Positions 1-11,151 of a stretch of 64,000 nt of DNA are shown here, piece by piece (within the stretch, counting starts at the first letter, position 1; each line of letters begins with the position of its first letter). The stretch comes from Vitis vinifera (taxonomy: Eukaryota; Streptophyta; Magnoliopsida; Vitales; Vitaceae): NCBI RefSeq assembly GCF_030704535.1, contig NC_081822.1:11835001-11899000 (forward strand). Reading direction: 5' to 3'. A program made the translations under genes and the position numbers. A model generated the notes under the pieces. It searched no databases. It was not told the DNA's origin and saw only the letters and a program-made list of their open reading frames with translations.

Positions 1-1432
1 TTGGTAGGGGGGCTGTACAAGTGGTTGGCCAAGGTGTAGCTCTTTGTCTAGCCTCCCTATTTACTTTATGTCCATTCTCCATCTAGCAAGAGTGGTTAGA
101 ATGAGACTGGATAGGATTCAAAGGGACTTTTTGTGGGGAGGTGGGGCTCTGGAGTGAAAAGCTCATTTAGTGAGGTGGTCAACTGTTTGCTTAGATAAAA
201 GTAAAGGGGGGTTGGGAGTTAAGAGCCTTGCTTTGCTCAACAAGGCTCTCCTTGGCAAATGGACGTGGCGTTTTGCAAATGAAAGAGAGATTTTTTGGAA
301 CCAGGTTATAAGGGGGAAGTATGGGGAGGATCGAGGTGGGTGGCTTACCCGTGAGGCTAGGGAGGGACATGGAGTAGGGTTTGGAAAGCAATAAGGAATC
401 TTGGCCATCTTGTTAGCTCTAGATTTTCTGTTGTGGTGGGAAATGACCAAAGGATGAGCTTTTGGAAGGATAAGTGGTGCAGAAACTCACCATTATGCGA
501 CTCCTTCCCTTCCTTGTATGCGTTGAATGCAGACAAAGAGGCTTGAGCGAGTGATTTATGGACTGGTTCAGCAAGTGGGGATTTGGAGGGGAGTTGGAAT
601 CCTTGGTTTACTAGGCATTTCAATGATTGGGAGTTGGATGAGGTGGAGGACCTGTTAGGGTGTTTGTGCGAGGAAAGAGTGATGTTGGATGAGGAGGATA
701 GGGTGAGGTGGTTGATGTCCAACGATGGTAATTTCTTGGTTAAGTCCCTTTACAAAGTATTAGAGCCGGATTCTCCAGTGTGCTTTCTAGTGAAGATAAT
801 TTGGAACCATTGGGTGCAGCCAAAAATAAGTTTCTTTGCGTGGGAAGCATCTTGGGGAAAAGTTCTAACTTTAAACCAAATTCAGAAGAAGGGTTGGGCT
901 TTATCAAATTGAAGTTTTTTATGCCAAGATTATGAGGAGTCTATTGACCATCTTCTTCTTCATTGCAAAAAGACGAGGGAGGTGTGGAATCTGTTTTTTA
1001 CCTTGTTTGGTGTGTGTTGGGTGTTTCCTTCCTCGGTTAGGGAGACCCTTGTGAGATGGGATGGTGCTTGGTAGGCAAAAAGCGCAGAACAGTGTGGAAA
1101 GTGGCCCCCTTGTGCTTGTTTTGGTCAGTTTGGAAGGTTAGAAATAGCATTGCTTTTGATGATGGGATGCTATCCCTGCAAAGGCTAAAAGCCTTTTTTG
1201 TTTTTTCACTTTGGTCGGAGACCCAACTGTTTATAAAAGATGGTCCTACGACGTTAATAGATTCATTGATTGGGTGGGTTCCCGTTGAGAGAGGTTTTTT
1301 TGTACATTTTTGTCTTGGTCTGTTTTTGGGTACAGCTGTAAGGGGGTAAGTTTCTTTTATTTGTACATCTTGGGCCGCTTTTTTAGCGCCTCTTATTAAT
1401 ACAATACCTTTTCTTACTTATCAAAAAAAAAA
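1..1432 (+). mobile_element. LINE (non-LTR retrotransposon) 3' remnant, broken
   Basis: Decayed end of a plant L1-type LINE. The first 40 bases encode a reverse-transcriptase start motif (LVGGLYKWLAKV), which jumps straight to sequence from the far end of the RT domain, so the middle is deleted. Positions 170-394 read as the typical LINE block with GGLGVKSL and NKALLGKW. Positions 583-1349 hold the zf-RVT region, with FFAWEASWGKVLT followed later by DHLLLHCKKTREVW, in two frames. Several stops and frameshifts make it dead. The 3' end is an A-run at about 1423-1432 after ACTTATC, as in other LINE tails in this window. It lies in the same orientation as the downstream zinc-finger gene and probably inside its first intron. 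The left end is outside the window. Confidence 0.85.
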
Positions 1433-1789
1433 GATTCTCTGATCTTACTATGTTCAATTTTGGTTATATTTAAAGTATAAAAACTCATACAGACACAAGA
1501 AACAATGGTACTGTTGTGCAAATAGCCACTTAACGTTTGATATGTAATCATTGTACCACAAGTTGATTTTTCTCTTAAATACTGTTCTGTTTGAGACATA
1601 TCTCTACTAAGGTTTGATCAACATCTTATTTTTGTTGTATGTAATGTTGTATTAGAGAAATTATAATGTAATAGTTTCTGTGCACGGGTAATAAATAGTA
1701 TATATATGTTTGTATTTATTTTTGTGACATGGGCTAAAAAAATAAGAGGATATACAGCTACTTCGGTGAATTCCTTTTTGAAGCTTATT

Positions 1790-2512
1790 TATCCTGCTGT
1801 TGTCCATGGGGGATGTGATCAGTAGATCTGAATATCTTTGGATGAGGAGGTCTGGCTTACCTTTGCTCCTTTTAGGGTTGGTTCCTTTGTTTGGAAAGTG
1901 GTGTGGGAGAAAAATCTTATAGCAAATCAATTCGTGATGAGATGTAGAATACCATTTAACTGTATTCCCTCTGCAAGTAAAGGACTCAGCTAATCATATC
2001 TTCATTGAATGGGTATGTAAGTGGTTCGTTGTCTATTTTATTTACCCTGTTTGGAGTGTGTTGTACTTTGCCTTGTTATGTCAGAGATAACTAGTTGGCA
2101 CTGAAGTTTGTTGGCAAGAGTAGAAAGGGGGTTGAGAAGATGGCCCCTCTATGCTTGTTTGGATGCATCCAAACATAGTGTAAGTAAAGGATTTTCAAGA
2201 CCTTGGAGTTATCAGATTAGTCTTGAAAGGTTTTATGCTTAAATCTTTGTTTGCTTGAGCAAAGGGGCCCTTTAGGGGTAACTTTTTTGACAGGTTGGTC
2301 CTTTAGGGGTAATTTGGCTTGTATAAATTTTATTGATAGCATGGGAAGGGGTTAAGGTCTATGATGTACCTTTTGTTCTTTTTCAGTCTTTTCTTTGGCT
2401 TTTTCTACTGCTTTTATATTTCCTGTGATACGAGGTTGCTGTCCCTGTTTTGTTAGTCACATGTTAGTATATGACCTAATTTTCCTATTCAAAGAAAAAC
2501 TTTTTAAAAAAA
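1790..2512 (+). mobile_element. second, more decayed LINE 3' remnant
   Basis: Broken reading frames resemble the zf-RVT end of a LINE: a NHIFIEW stretch near 1995 and a WPLYACL-like stretch near 2140. These are followed by the usual untranslated LINE tail and an A-rich end near 2500-2512. No open frame of useful length remains. It is probably an older insertion than the neighbouring piece at 1-1432. Boundaries are approximate. Confidence 0.55.
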
Positions 2513-2904
2513 GAGGCTCATGTACCACCAAGGTTTCTGTGTTCAGGGCTAATGTCTGGTAGGTAGTGTGGTGCAGTGTAGTAGTTTTGAAGAATTGGAC
2601 CATGGTTATGCTATAATATAGTTTATGCATTATTGGTTTTGAAAAAAGGTCTTGACTTGGGCAGTCCTTACTTCTTATATTGCTATAAATGATATCAATT
2701 TAGGATGAAAGAATGCTGAAACAAAATGACTCCTTATTCTGCTTATAAGTTTATCTGTATTATCATTAACTCAGGATTGCCTAGCTCTTATTTCAACAGT
2801 TGCCAAAGGGACTTTCTAAATACTTGATTGGGCATTTGATATCATTTCCTTGTTGCAAACATGATTATCACATCGTAGCAGTTTAATTCTTTCTCCTTAA
2901 ACAG

Positions 2905-4433
2905 GTAAGGCTGTTCCTATCAGAGGATTCTCCTTCTCAAGTTGGACAAGTTGGATTGGGTGCTCAAGATCACCTCCAAGCAAAGACATCATGGCTGCTG
3001 CATTCAAATGGAATGGGCTCCGATGACAACTTGCCGCCTGGCTTTGAAGGAGCTCATCCTGCAAACCAGTTGAAGAATAAGTTGTCCCAGATCCCTCTCA
3101 TAACATGGAGATGTCCTCCCAAAGTAACTTGTTATTTTCTAATACTTCAATTTTGACTGCTGTCTTGTAGTGCAGCATTTGATCTCCTGTTTGAGACACA
3201 CCTCAAAGGTTTTTAGCAATTTATTCAGGCTTTTTCTCTAATTTGTGCAGTTTGTGTTGAACTTCACTTGGCAAGTGGTTGCCGGAGAAGAAAGCAATGA
3301 GGTGGAGGTTCAAAAGCAGCGGGAGATGAGAGTGCTGGAAGCAGTCTATCCACGCCCATCAGCCATACCTCCAAAGTTTGATTCTTATTTTGATTTGCAA
3401 AATTATCTCCTGGGTTTCCTTCGTTATTCCTCAACTGAGAATTATCTTTTTATCCTGACACAGCCCATCTGTTTCAATTGACGGAGAAGATATGGACAAT
3501 GATGATCAGAAAATTCTTCTCATCCCCATTGTTCCCGTTGAAGATGAAGAGGCTGCATTGGAAATGTCAGCTGATACAGTGGCACCAATTAACATTCCAA
3601 TGAGCTCACAATCCCTGCTACTGCCTCCTGGAATTCCATCTGCATCTTCGAGCAATGCACCCAATATACCAAATCCTCCAGCCAATGAAAATGTAGCTGC
3701 TGGGATGGTCCCTGGTGTAGAACCTGATGTTGTTGCAGCTGCCTCTGCCGCCTTTACTGCAGTCATGAGAAGCAATGAGCAAGGAAATTTGATTGACCAT
3801 GACTTGCTCATCAAAATTCTCAGCAACCCAAAAATCATTGAGAGAATTGTTACAGATCAGGTAGTCTCATCCTCCAACCCTCAGGCTGTACCCAACCAAA
3901 GGTTGCCACCCATAGCTTTATCTGATCAACCTCCTGGTCATGTCAGTAGGGTAGAAACTAATATACCCTTGTCTGCTGCGATTCCAAGTGGACCATTCTA
4001 CTCCCAGTCAAATGGGCCTGGACCTGTTCCTGCACCACGGCCACCTCCATCTATGGTTGGACCTTCTTCCTCTTCACCTCCTGTGAGACCTGTAACAAAG
4101 GATATCAACTATTATAAGAGCTTGATTCAGCAACATGGAGGAGAAAGGCAAGAACCCCAAGATCAGTCTCAATCCCATTCTCAATTCGCAAACCGACCCA
4201 ATCACCATGTTTTAGGGATGAATCCGGAGACAGTAGTAACACACCCAAAGCCAAGAGATTCAAAACCCAAGATAATGAAACCTTGCATCTATTTTCACAG
4301 TTCGAGGGGATGCCGGCATGGAGCCAACTGTTCCTACCAGCACGATGCGTCTCTCCAGCAGCGTGTGAGCAGCATGCCGGAGGTGCAAAATGCCAAGAGA
4401 ATGAAAATGGATAGAGAGATCACCGGTACATAG
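2905..4433 (+). CDS. C3H6: CCCH zinc-finger protein, C3H6-like (5' end missing)
   Basis: Probable RNA- or DNA-binding nuclear protein related to Arabidopsis zinc finger CCCH protein 6. Three exons are visible: 2905-3123, 3251-3375 and 3464-4433 (stop). Exon 2905 opens with VRLFLSEDSPSQVG and continues through SSWLLHSNG-like and PPGFEG motifs; the splices CPPK/FVLNF and PPN/PSVS keep frame. The long last exon is Pro/Ser-rich and ends with one C-x8-C-x5-C-x3-H finger (KPCIYFHSSRGCRHGANCSYQH, about 4279-4345). Family members start with a short exon carrying a basic MRGL-type N-terminus. It is not visible here, so exon 1 probably lies left of the window and the LINE pieces sit in intron 1. Symbol is by similarity from memory. 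Confidence 0.85.
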
Positions 4434-5164
4434 TCAATGCAGTTAGTTTCTCCGTGTATATTTTTCGGGAGGAATTATTGCTACCTTTTCGCCTGGCTAA
4501 TATACTTCTGTGGCTTGGTTTCACCACCAATAGAATCAATTTTTATTTATTTAGTTTTCCTGCATGAAACATTGCTTTGAATATTTAGGTTCTGGATGAG
4601 AGCATCGATATATTTACAATTGGTTTTGTTTTCTTATTTTAGTACCTATTGCTCTCAAATTTTCCCCTCCATTTTGGAACTGTGCTTCTGTTGAGTGTAA
4701 TGTTTAATAATATCTTTCATGCCTCTGAGATTACTCCTAAAGGAGAAGATTGGGAGATATGCAGACTGCTTATTGTGATACTTTATTATTGCATTCTCTA
4801 AAGAAAAAGTTTGGATGAAAATTTTGTAATGGAAAAAGATCTGTGATTTGGGAGGGTTGAGTGAGGAGGAACTTTCATTTTACCTTCCCATCAAAATTAA
4901 ATCATTGTCTGGGAATAGAATTATAGAATTATACAAGAGCTAGCTTCAACCATCCCCATTCACCAGCTACTCTGTTGTTCATTTTGATTAATAGTAGTTT
5001 TCATTGATTTCATTCTTACCAATTGACTGGACTGATGATGAGGTTTAACTTTTGAAATAATGGAAATTAAATGCAAAAATGAGAAAAACTTACAAAAAAA
5101 AAAAAATTTGAAAAAATCAGTATAATATATATATATATATTAATAATTGAATAACCTTTTATGA
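4434..5164. other. 3' UTR and AT-rich spacer
   Basis: This follows the stop of the C3H6-like gene and probably holds its 3' UTR in the first few hundred bases. Further right it becomes AT-rich, with an A-run near 5093-5105 and an (AT)n run near 5128-5141. I see no coding sequence. Confidence 0.5.
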
Positions 5165-5446
5165 CTAAGGTGGTGTTTGTTTTTTTACTTAATTCTAAAT
5201 AAAACTTTAATACTTAATAGTATTAAATATTAGGTTGTTTGTTTTTGTAGTATTTTATTTCTATTAAGTATTAAAAAGTAAAAAAAACCATTGTGTTATT
5301 TTTTCTATTTAGAAAAAGTCACATATTTTGGCTTTTTCTATTTAGTAAAAAGTTTATAATAAGTCATGAAAAAGTAAAAAAACAAACAACCTAAATTCTA
5401 AAACTAAATGGTTTTCAGCAAAAAGCCAAAAAAACAAACACCACCT
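5165..5446. mobile_element. MITE copy 1, terminal inverted repeats
   Basis: It starts AAGGTGGTGTTTGTTTTTTT and ends with the reverse complement, AAAAAAACAAACACCACCTT. Inside is a second nested inverted pair, TTAGGTTGTTTGTTTT against AAAACAAACAACCTAA, so the whole unit can fold back. There is no coding capacity. The termini resemble hAT-type MITEs of plants, but the superfamily call is inference. Confidence 0.8.
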
Positions 5447-5728
5447 AAGGTAATGTTTGTTTTTTTACTTAATTCTAAATAGAACCTTAATGTTTAATAG
5501 TGTTAAATATTAGGTTGTTTGTTTTTTTAGTATTTTATTTCTATTAAGTATTAAAAAGTAAAAAAAACCAATATGTTATTTTTTCTATTTAGAAAAAGCT
5601 ACATATTTTGGTTTTTTCTATTTAGTAAAAAGTTTATAATAAGTCATGAAAAAGTAGAAAAACAAACAACCTAAATTCTAAAACTAAATTACTTTAAGTA
5701 AAAAACCAAAAAAATAAACACCACTTTA
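5447..5728. mobile_element. MITE copy 2, head-to-tail with copy 1
   Basis: About 280 bp, nearly identical in order and sequence to the copy directly to its left. It starts AAGGTAATGTTTGTTTTTTT and ends AAAATAAACACCACTTTAG. It has more mismatches in its termini than copy 1. The two copies share the boundary TAAGG. Confidence 0.75.
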
Positions 5729-6197
5729 GTCTTTATAAGACTTTTTATAGAGACCCCAACTTCGAGGTGTTGGTCGCCAGACTCGCCACATAACAACCAA
5801 CACTTAGTAATTGTTGGGACTATACTTCCCTACATTCATCTTCTTGGTGTATTAAAAAAAAGAGGGGGGATAATATCAAAACTAAAATGATTCACGATTG
5901 GATGGTTTTATATAGCAAGAAACTATAAATCCTTTGTTTACCTTAAGCCAAATTGTAACAGAAATTTTGTTGTATGGTAATTTTTTTCTTGGAAGTAAAA
6001 ACTGACAAAAGGTTTAAAAAAAAAAAAAAAAATGCATAACTCAGCAGATCACCCGTCAGGTGTCGATATTGCCTTGAGGCGGCTGCTTGGCAGAAGACAA
6101 TATTTTGTGGGCGTTTCGACACTTCAACTTAACCGCAGGATTGAGGCTGTTTCAAAAGGCGGGGCACAAATCTGAATTAAATTTTGAGAGAGAGAGG
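5729..6197 (+). other. upstream region and leader of mL53
   Basis: Spacer before the mL53 start codon. It includes a 17-base A-run near 6015-6031. An ATG follows directly at about 6031 and opens a short upstream frame that overlaps the start of the mL53 CDS. No clear TATA box or site II motif was seen. Confidence 0.4.
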
Positions 6198-9100
6198 ATG
6201 TTGAAGTTCTTGTCGAAAGTGAGAATCGAGTTCAATGCCTTGGACCCCCGCACTGCGTCGTGCTTGGAGTTCTTGGCTCAGTGCAATGCCCGCAAGGCCA
6301 AGGAATCTAACCCCGCCTGTCAGTTGTTGGTGAAGCGCCGCACCGACGACCATCCACCGCAGATCACCGTCACGTTCGTCAACGGTGTCGAGGAAGTCTT
6401 CGACGCAACCACCACCCCTGCTCAGGCCATAAGGAACATGATTCTCGAGAAGGGTCAGCATCTCGAGACCGAGCAAATGTTCCGCGAGGCGGGCGAGGCC
6501 TGGCCTGTCATCATCCCAGAGGAGGAGCTCCACCAATTCGCACCCGGTACCAAGGTATTTGGTCTTTCTTTCCTTAATTGTTGATGGGTCAAGCAAAGAA
6601 TATATGGGCATGGTTTTGTTTTTGGTGAGGCTTTTGATCGAACGGTTGGTGTGCATCTCTATTTGCAGCGCAGGTATTTGTTTTTTCTAAATTACATTTT
6701 GGTAGTGAAATATCTTTGTTGTTTGGGGTCTAACATGCTTTTCTGGTTAGAAATCGTTCTTCTTGTCTGGGGGTTTCTCTTGTATGTATTTGGTGTTGTG
6801 TTTTTTACCAATGCGTTATTTAACCCTCCTGTTTGTTCTTCCAATGGTGCTCTAATTGAAAGTATAAACTGGAGAGAAACAAACATGGTTTTCTATTATC
6901 GTCCTTTTCTGGTTTTGCTACCTATCATGAATTTAGGTTTTCAAATTATATGATTGAGGTTGGAAGTGATTATAGGTCTTGTTCAACCACAAGCTAAGCT
7001 TGGTTCTTGGCAATAGTTTGAATGTAAGGCTCTTAGAACAGATTATTATGTGATTTGTTAGAATGTTTTTAATGAGGACACCAAGATGGTGCAGGTGTCA
7101 ACAACTACCCCAAATTGTTGGGGCTAGAGATAGTGATGTGCTTTTACATGGTTGCAGAAAGATTGACTTTGGCAGCTACACAATCTTGAAACTTCTTGAT
7201 ATGCTAAATGATAAGGACACTACATGTAATTTGTTGGAAATTATAAATTACTCATGCATGTGTTGTGCCATTGGGGATTTGACAACAATTATAAGGTAGA
7301 AATCAGAATTATATTACCGACGAGTGAGACTGAACATTGGGTTTTTGAAAGTTGCAGTGCATGACACCAAGATGTATTTATGTTCTATTTACATGTGATA
7401 GTTCCTTTTTCTAAGCAAATGAGGGGAGCAAAACCATTTCCTATGATATTACTAAGTGCAATATCTTCCAAGCAATTGATTATGTAAGATTGAAACAAAG
7501 CAGTGAACACTGATAAAGTTAGAAAGAGTGGCTTGGTCAGTCAGTTTTCTCTTCCCCACTTCCCCGCTTTCCTCTCAGGGGAAATCAATATTTTGGGGTT
7601 TCTGTTCTGATGCAGAAGCAAATTTATGATTGTCTTGAGCAAACCAAAGATTAGGAAGTGTCCTCAGTTAAGGCAGAACCATTTTCTTTTAAAATGGAAC
7701 AAAAAAAAGAAGGGACATATATATATATATATGTAATATTTGGAGTTTGGATATGAGTCGAGAACAATGAGATGGATTAATTCTTGCTGTTGATCGTTCA
7801 TATTTGGCCTTTTTAAGACACCCAAGATGAATGTACTTGTGTATGTTGGTGAAAAATGATGAGCAGTGGTGTTCTGTTGGAGTGTGCAATGAGTACATTG
7901 TCACAAGTTTATCCCCATCAAAAAAGAGGAAAAAGGCCTCTAAAAGTGTGAATATCTGATATAGATACAAGGTGGCTGACATGGTGAATTATAAGCTAAG
8001 TATACCACAACAAAAAAGTATTTGAAGCCTGTAATGGTTTACAACAAATATTTATTGGTGTCAAGAAACTGGAAAGGAAAATGGAAATTAGGATAGTAGT
8101 ACATTTCTACGACATGCATCTTTAGGTGCCTCAATAAAATGTGTTGAAGTAGATTTCTGCATTTTGTGCTTGATGTTAGTTTGCAAAGAGTTTGCACAAA
8201 GGATCAAATGATTAATGCTATAGGGCAGGGCACTACGACCAATTTCCTCTAGTGCGCTCAAGAGCTTAAATGTCTCTACAGGTGTCTGCAAGAGTGGGTT
8301 GGATGGCTCTTATTTGATTCAAAATAGGTGGTCTTTTCAATATGCTTTTGTGGCCCTTTTCCTTGCCAATTATGTATAATCCTTGCTAGTCTTAAAAATA
8401 GATTTGTCTTATATTAGCTCTCCATTTACTGAGTCCTTGAAGATTCATTTAAGCTGTCTCTTATTTTAGATTTACTTGTATATGGCCATGAGAGATACAA
8501 AGGGTCATAGGATAAAGAAAGTGAATATGATTATTTTCTGCCCTGAAGAAAATGGGCAATTTCCTATTACCTTGAAGTCTGATTCTGTTGGTAGCTTCTT
8601 CTGAGGAAAGATTGGTGAAATCATGACTAACTTTATCTTGTGTAGATAAACTAATGCTATCCTGCTGAAGTTATGATTGTTTAACTGTAAGTTATAACAC
8701 AAACACACATGAGGCAGTCTTGAGGTTTAAAGCTTCAATAGTGGTTGCTGCTGCAATGCTGTTATCCGTAGACCGTCATAGTATTATGAATCCTTGGGCT
8801 ATGTTTGGTTCCCATAAAGTACCTAGGAAAGAAAAAATAAAATGCTAAGGAAATTGTTTTTCTCATGTTTGGTTTTACCATAGAAAATTTGAAAGAAAAT
8901 AAAAAATAATTAAAATTAGTTTGAAATTCATATATTTTAAAATTATTTAATCTTTATATAATAGAAGAAAATAAGTGAAATGAGTTTTAAAAAACATATA
9001 AAGGTAATTTATTGACTTTAAATCTATTTTTTATTTTCTTTCCTACTATTTTTTCTCTTTATTTTCTTTCCTTCACATTTTCCCTCAAATTTTCTGGGAA

Positions 9101-9968
9101 CCATACATAGCTTTAATGTACTTAAAAAAAATGTTTGGGATAAGATCTTAAATTATTTGTCTTTGCTGTATAAACATAGAGCTGGTGGGCTGTGGTCTAT
9201 TTCTAGTGTTCTGTTGGATTTCCAAAAGGGACTTATCATTACATTGTAATCAATTAAAATTCTCCCATTAAATCCTGCTTGACTGTTTATGACATTCTTC
9301 CTTAAAATGACATTCAATGTGTCCCTTTGTGAATCATGTGACTCTGTTTGTCTTGTATTCTTTTGGATGAAGATCATGTCCTTGTCAAGCAGAATCCGTG
9401 AATCACACTTGTGCAAGAGTTATAGGTATCTCATTGCTTGAAAACTGAAGAGTATGTGTGAAATTTTGTTCTCCAAACTCCAGGTTTTTACTTTCTGCTG
9501 TCTTTAATAAAATTGATGTGCAAATGATGTTTTCTCCCTTACTGTTATCTTGATAAACTTATTCCCAGATAATTTAATTCAAAGAAAGCATGTGTTAGGA
9601 AAAATGGTGGAAAGGCATCTTGTACTTTGGTAATAGGACTTGCGATTTCTTTACCTGTACTATTTACTCGCTTGTTTTGCTCCATCATGCCGTGGGATGC
9701 TATATGAAAAAAAGGAGGATCATGTGAGATTGCAAACATTCATTTATATTTTTGTTTCAACATCTAGAAAACCAAAACTGTCAACAGATTAGGTCTGATT
9801 GTGCCTTGAACAAAGTGAGAGAAAAGGGGAACTCTGCTGCCTCAAAAGATTACAGTATTGCTGCTGTCTGTGCATCTACAGCCATTAGAATTTTGTGATC
9901 TATATGTTCTTATGGATATATCCCTTTTTATCTTCCAGCCAAGGAAAGCAGAAGAGAAGAAGCAGTAG
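6198..9968 (+). CDS. mL53: mitochondrial large ribosomal subunit protein mL53
   Basis: Structural protein of the mitochondrial ribosome large subunit. There are two exons, 6198-6554 and 9939-9968, giving 128 aa. The first ATG in frame (6198) gives MLKFLSKVRIEFN, the expected start for plant mL53. The conserved core includes ESNPACQLLVKRRTDDHPPQ and FVNGVEEVFDATTTPAQAIR. Exon 1 ends APGTK/gtattt. The tiny second exon encodes only PRKAEEKKQ and a stop after the acceptor ttccag, in phase 0. The 3.4 kb intron is long for so small a gene and carries a MITE. The gene runs convergently with the TLDc gene, with about 1.2 kb between stops. Identification rests on recalled similarity to At5g39600. Confidence 0.88.
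6555..9938 (+). other. single 3.4 kb intron of mL53
   Basis: AT-rich intron with no convincing coding sequence. It holds a MITE at 8798-9111 and an (AT)n run near 7715-7731. Open frames here are short and show no family motif. Confidence 0.7.
8798..9111. mobile_element. MITE with GCTATGTTTGGTTCCC termini
   Basis: It starts GCTATGTTTGGTTCCC and ends GGGAACCATACATAGC, an imperfect terminal inverted repeat. The interior is purine-rich on the left half and pyrimidine-rich on the right, with no ORF. A second member of the family lies inverted at 52645-52965. No clear target duplication was found. Confidence 0.75.
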
Positions 9969-11151
9969 CTGTACCTCATCTCATCAAACCATTGCTTGGG
10001 AACATTTTGATGGTTGTCAGACCTGACACAATGTGACTAAATGCTTGGTTTGAGAGTGGCTACAAGTGGGAGATGTCTTATGTAGCTAGCATGTTTATTT
10101 GGCTTTGCCATGGAAGCATGTTTTTTGTTGGGTGTTTTAGCTTCAAGGGATTAAAGTCTCACCAAGGAGCTGGGGACATTGCAAATTTTTACAACTTGGA
10201 TTTACCTTTTTCCTGGTAAAAAGATGATTAGGCCATCAACATGTTTTCTATTTGGTTTCTCATCTATTTGATGTCTGAAATGGTGATATGCAACAATGAC
10301 AAATGAATAACAGGTTCCAACTGCTTTTTTCCTCTCTCACCAGTCTGTCTCTGGCACCTCGCCTTAAATAAGACTTTCAGGGCTTCCCACACTTCTCATG
10401 ACAACATCACCAAGTAGAATGTTTCTTGCACTCATTTTTAGAATCGGGACATCATGTCGATTTTCGATAGATAAGACAAAGCTGGGTTTGACTCTGAAAA
10501 AGCAATGGGAATTCCCATGATCTATACAAATATATATAAAACTATATCAGATACAACATTCCATCTCATAAATGAGGAAATTTGGACAATTCGATAGGAT
10601 GGCTAGTAGCACAGAGCCATAATCAACAAATTTTAGATGCTGAAATCCCCAATGAAGCTTTAATGAAGCACCTGCAATCCTCTCATCAAGACATAGAAGT
10701 CGACTATGGCAAACATGGCAGCGACACCAGCCCCTGAAATATTCTCCCTATTGCATAATTCTACTGGAGAAATATGCCCCTTCAGCTGCACATTAACAAC
10801 TCCCTACGCCACAAACCACTGCTCAAATGCATGTCGACAATTCAGGTTTGGCTAGCAGAGTTTGGGGCAAAGCAGAAGGATCGTGCATGGAACAGGAAAA
10901 TCTTCCAATACAACCAGGACCAGGATTCGGATGCTAGTTGACACTTTTCTGGCATGCAATAAAAACATAATTTAGATGTCTACCTTCATTCTGTACAGTC
11001 ACAACTTAGAGTTACAAAGGAATCATTTCCTCATTCACCTTTTTCTTTTAAATAAATACATGTAGTGCATTCGATTGTCCTAATAAATTCTCACTTACAT
11101 AATCATTTTCTCTAAGCCAGTCACTTGAAGCTTGAACTTGTACTCTCCTGA
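9969..11151. other. convergent spacer between mL53 and the TLDc gene
   Basis: Holds the 3' UTRs of two genes that face each other. No further coding sequence or repeat was recognised. Confidence 0.5.

Noticed and set aside
3506-3838. Minus-strand frame of 110 codons opposite the C3H6-like last exon
   Set aside because: Shadow of the real exon on the other strand, with no motif of its own.
6651-6953. Hydrophobic 100-codon frame in the mL53 intron
   Set aside because: T-rich intron sequence gives Phe/Leu-rich translation; no start context or homology.
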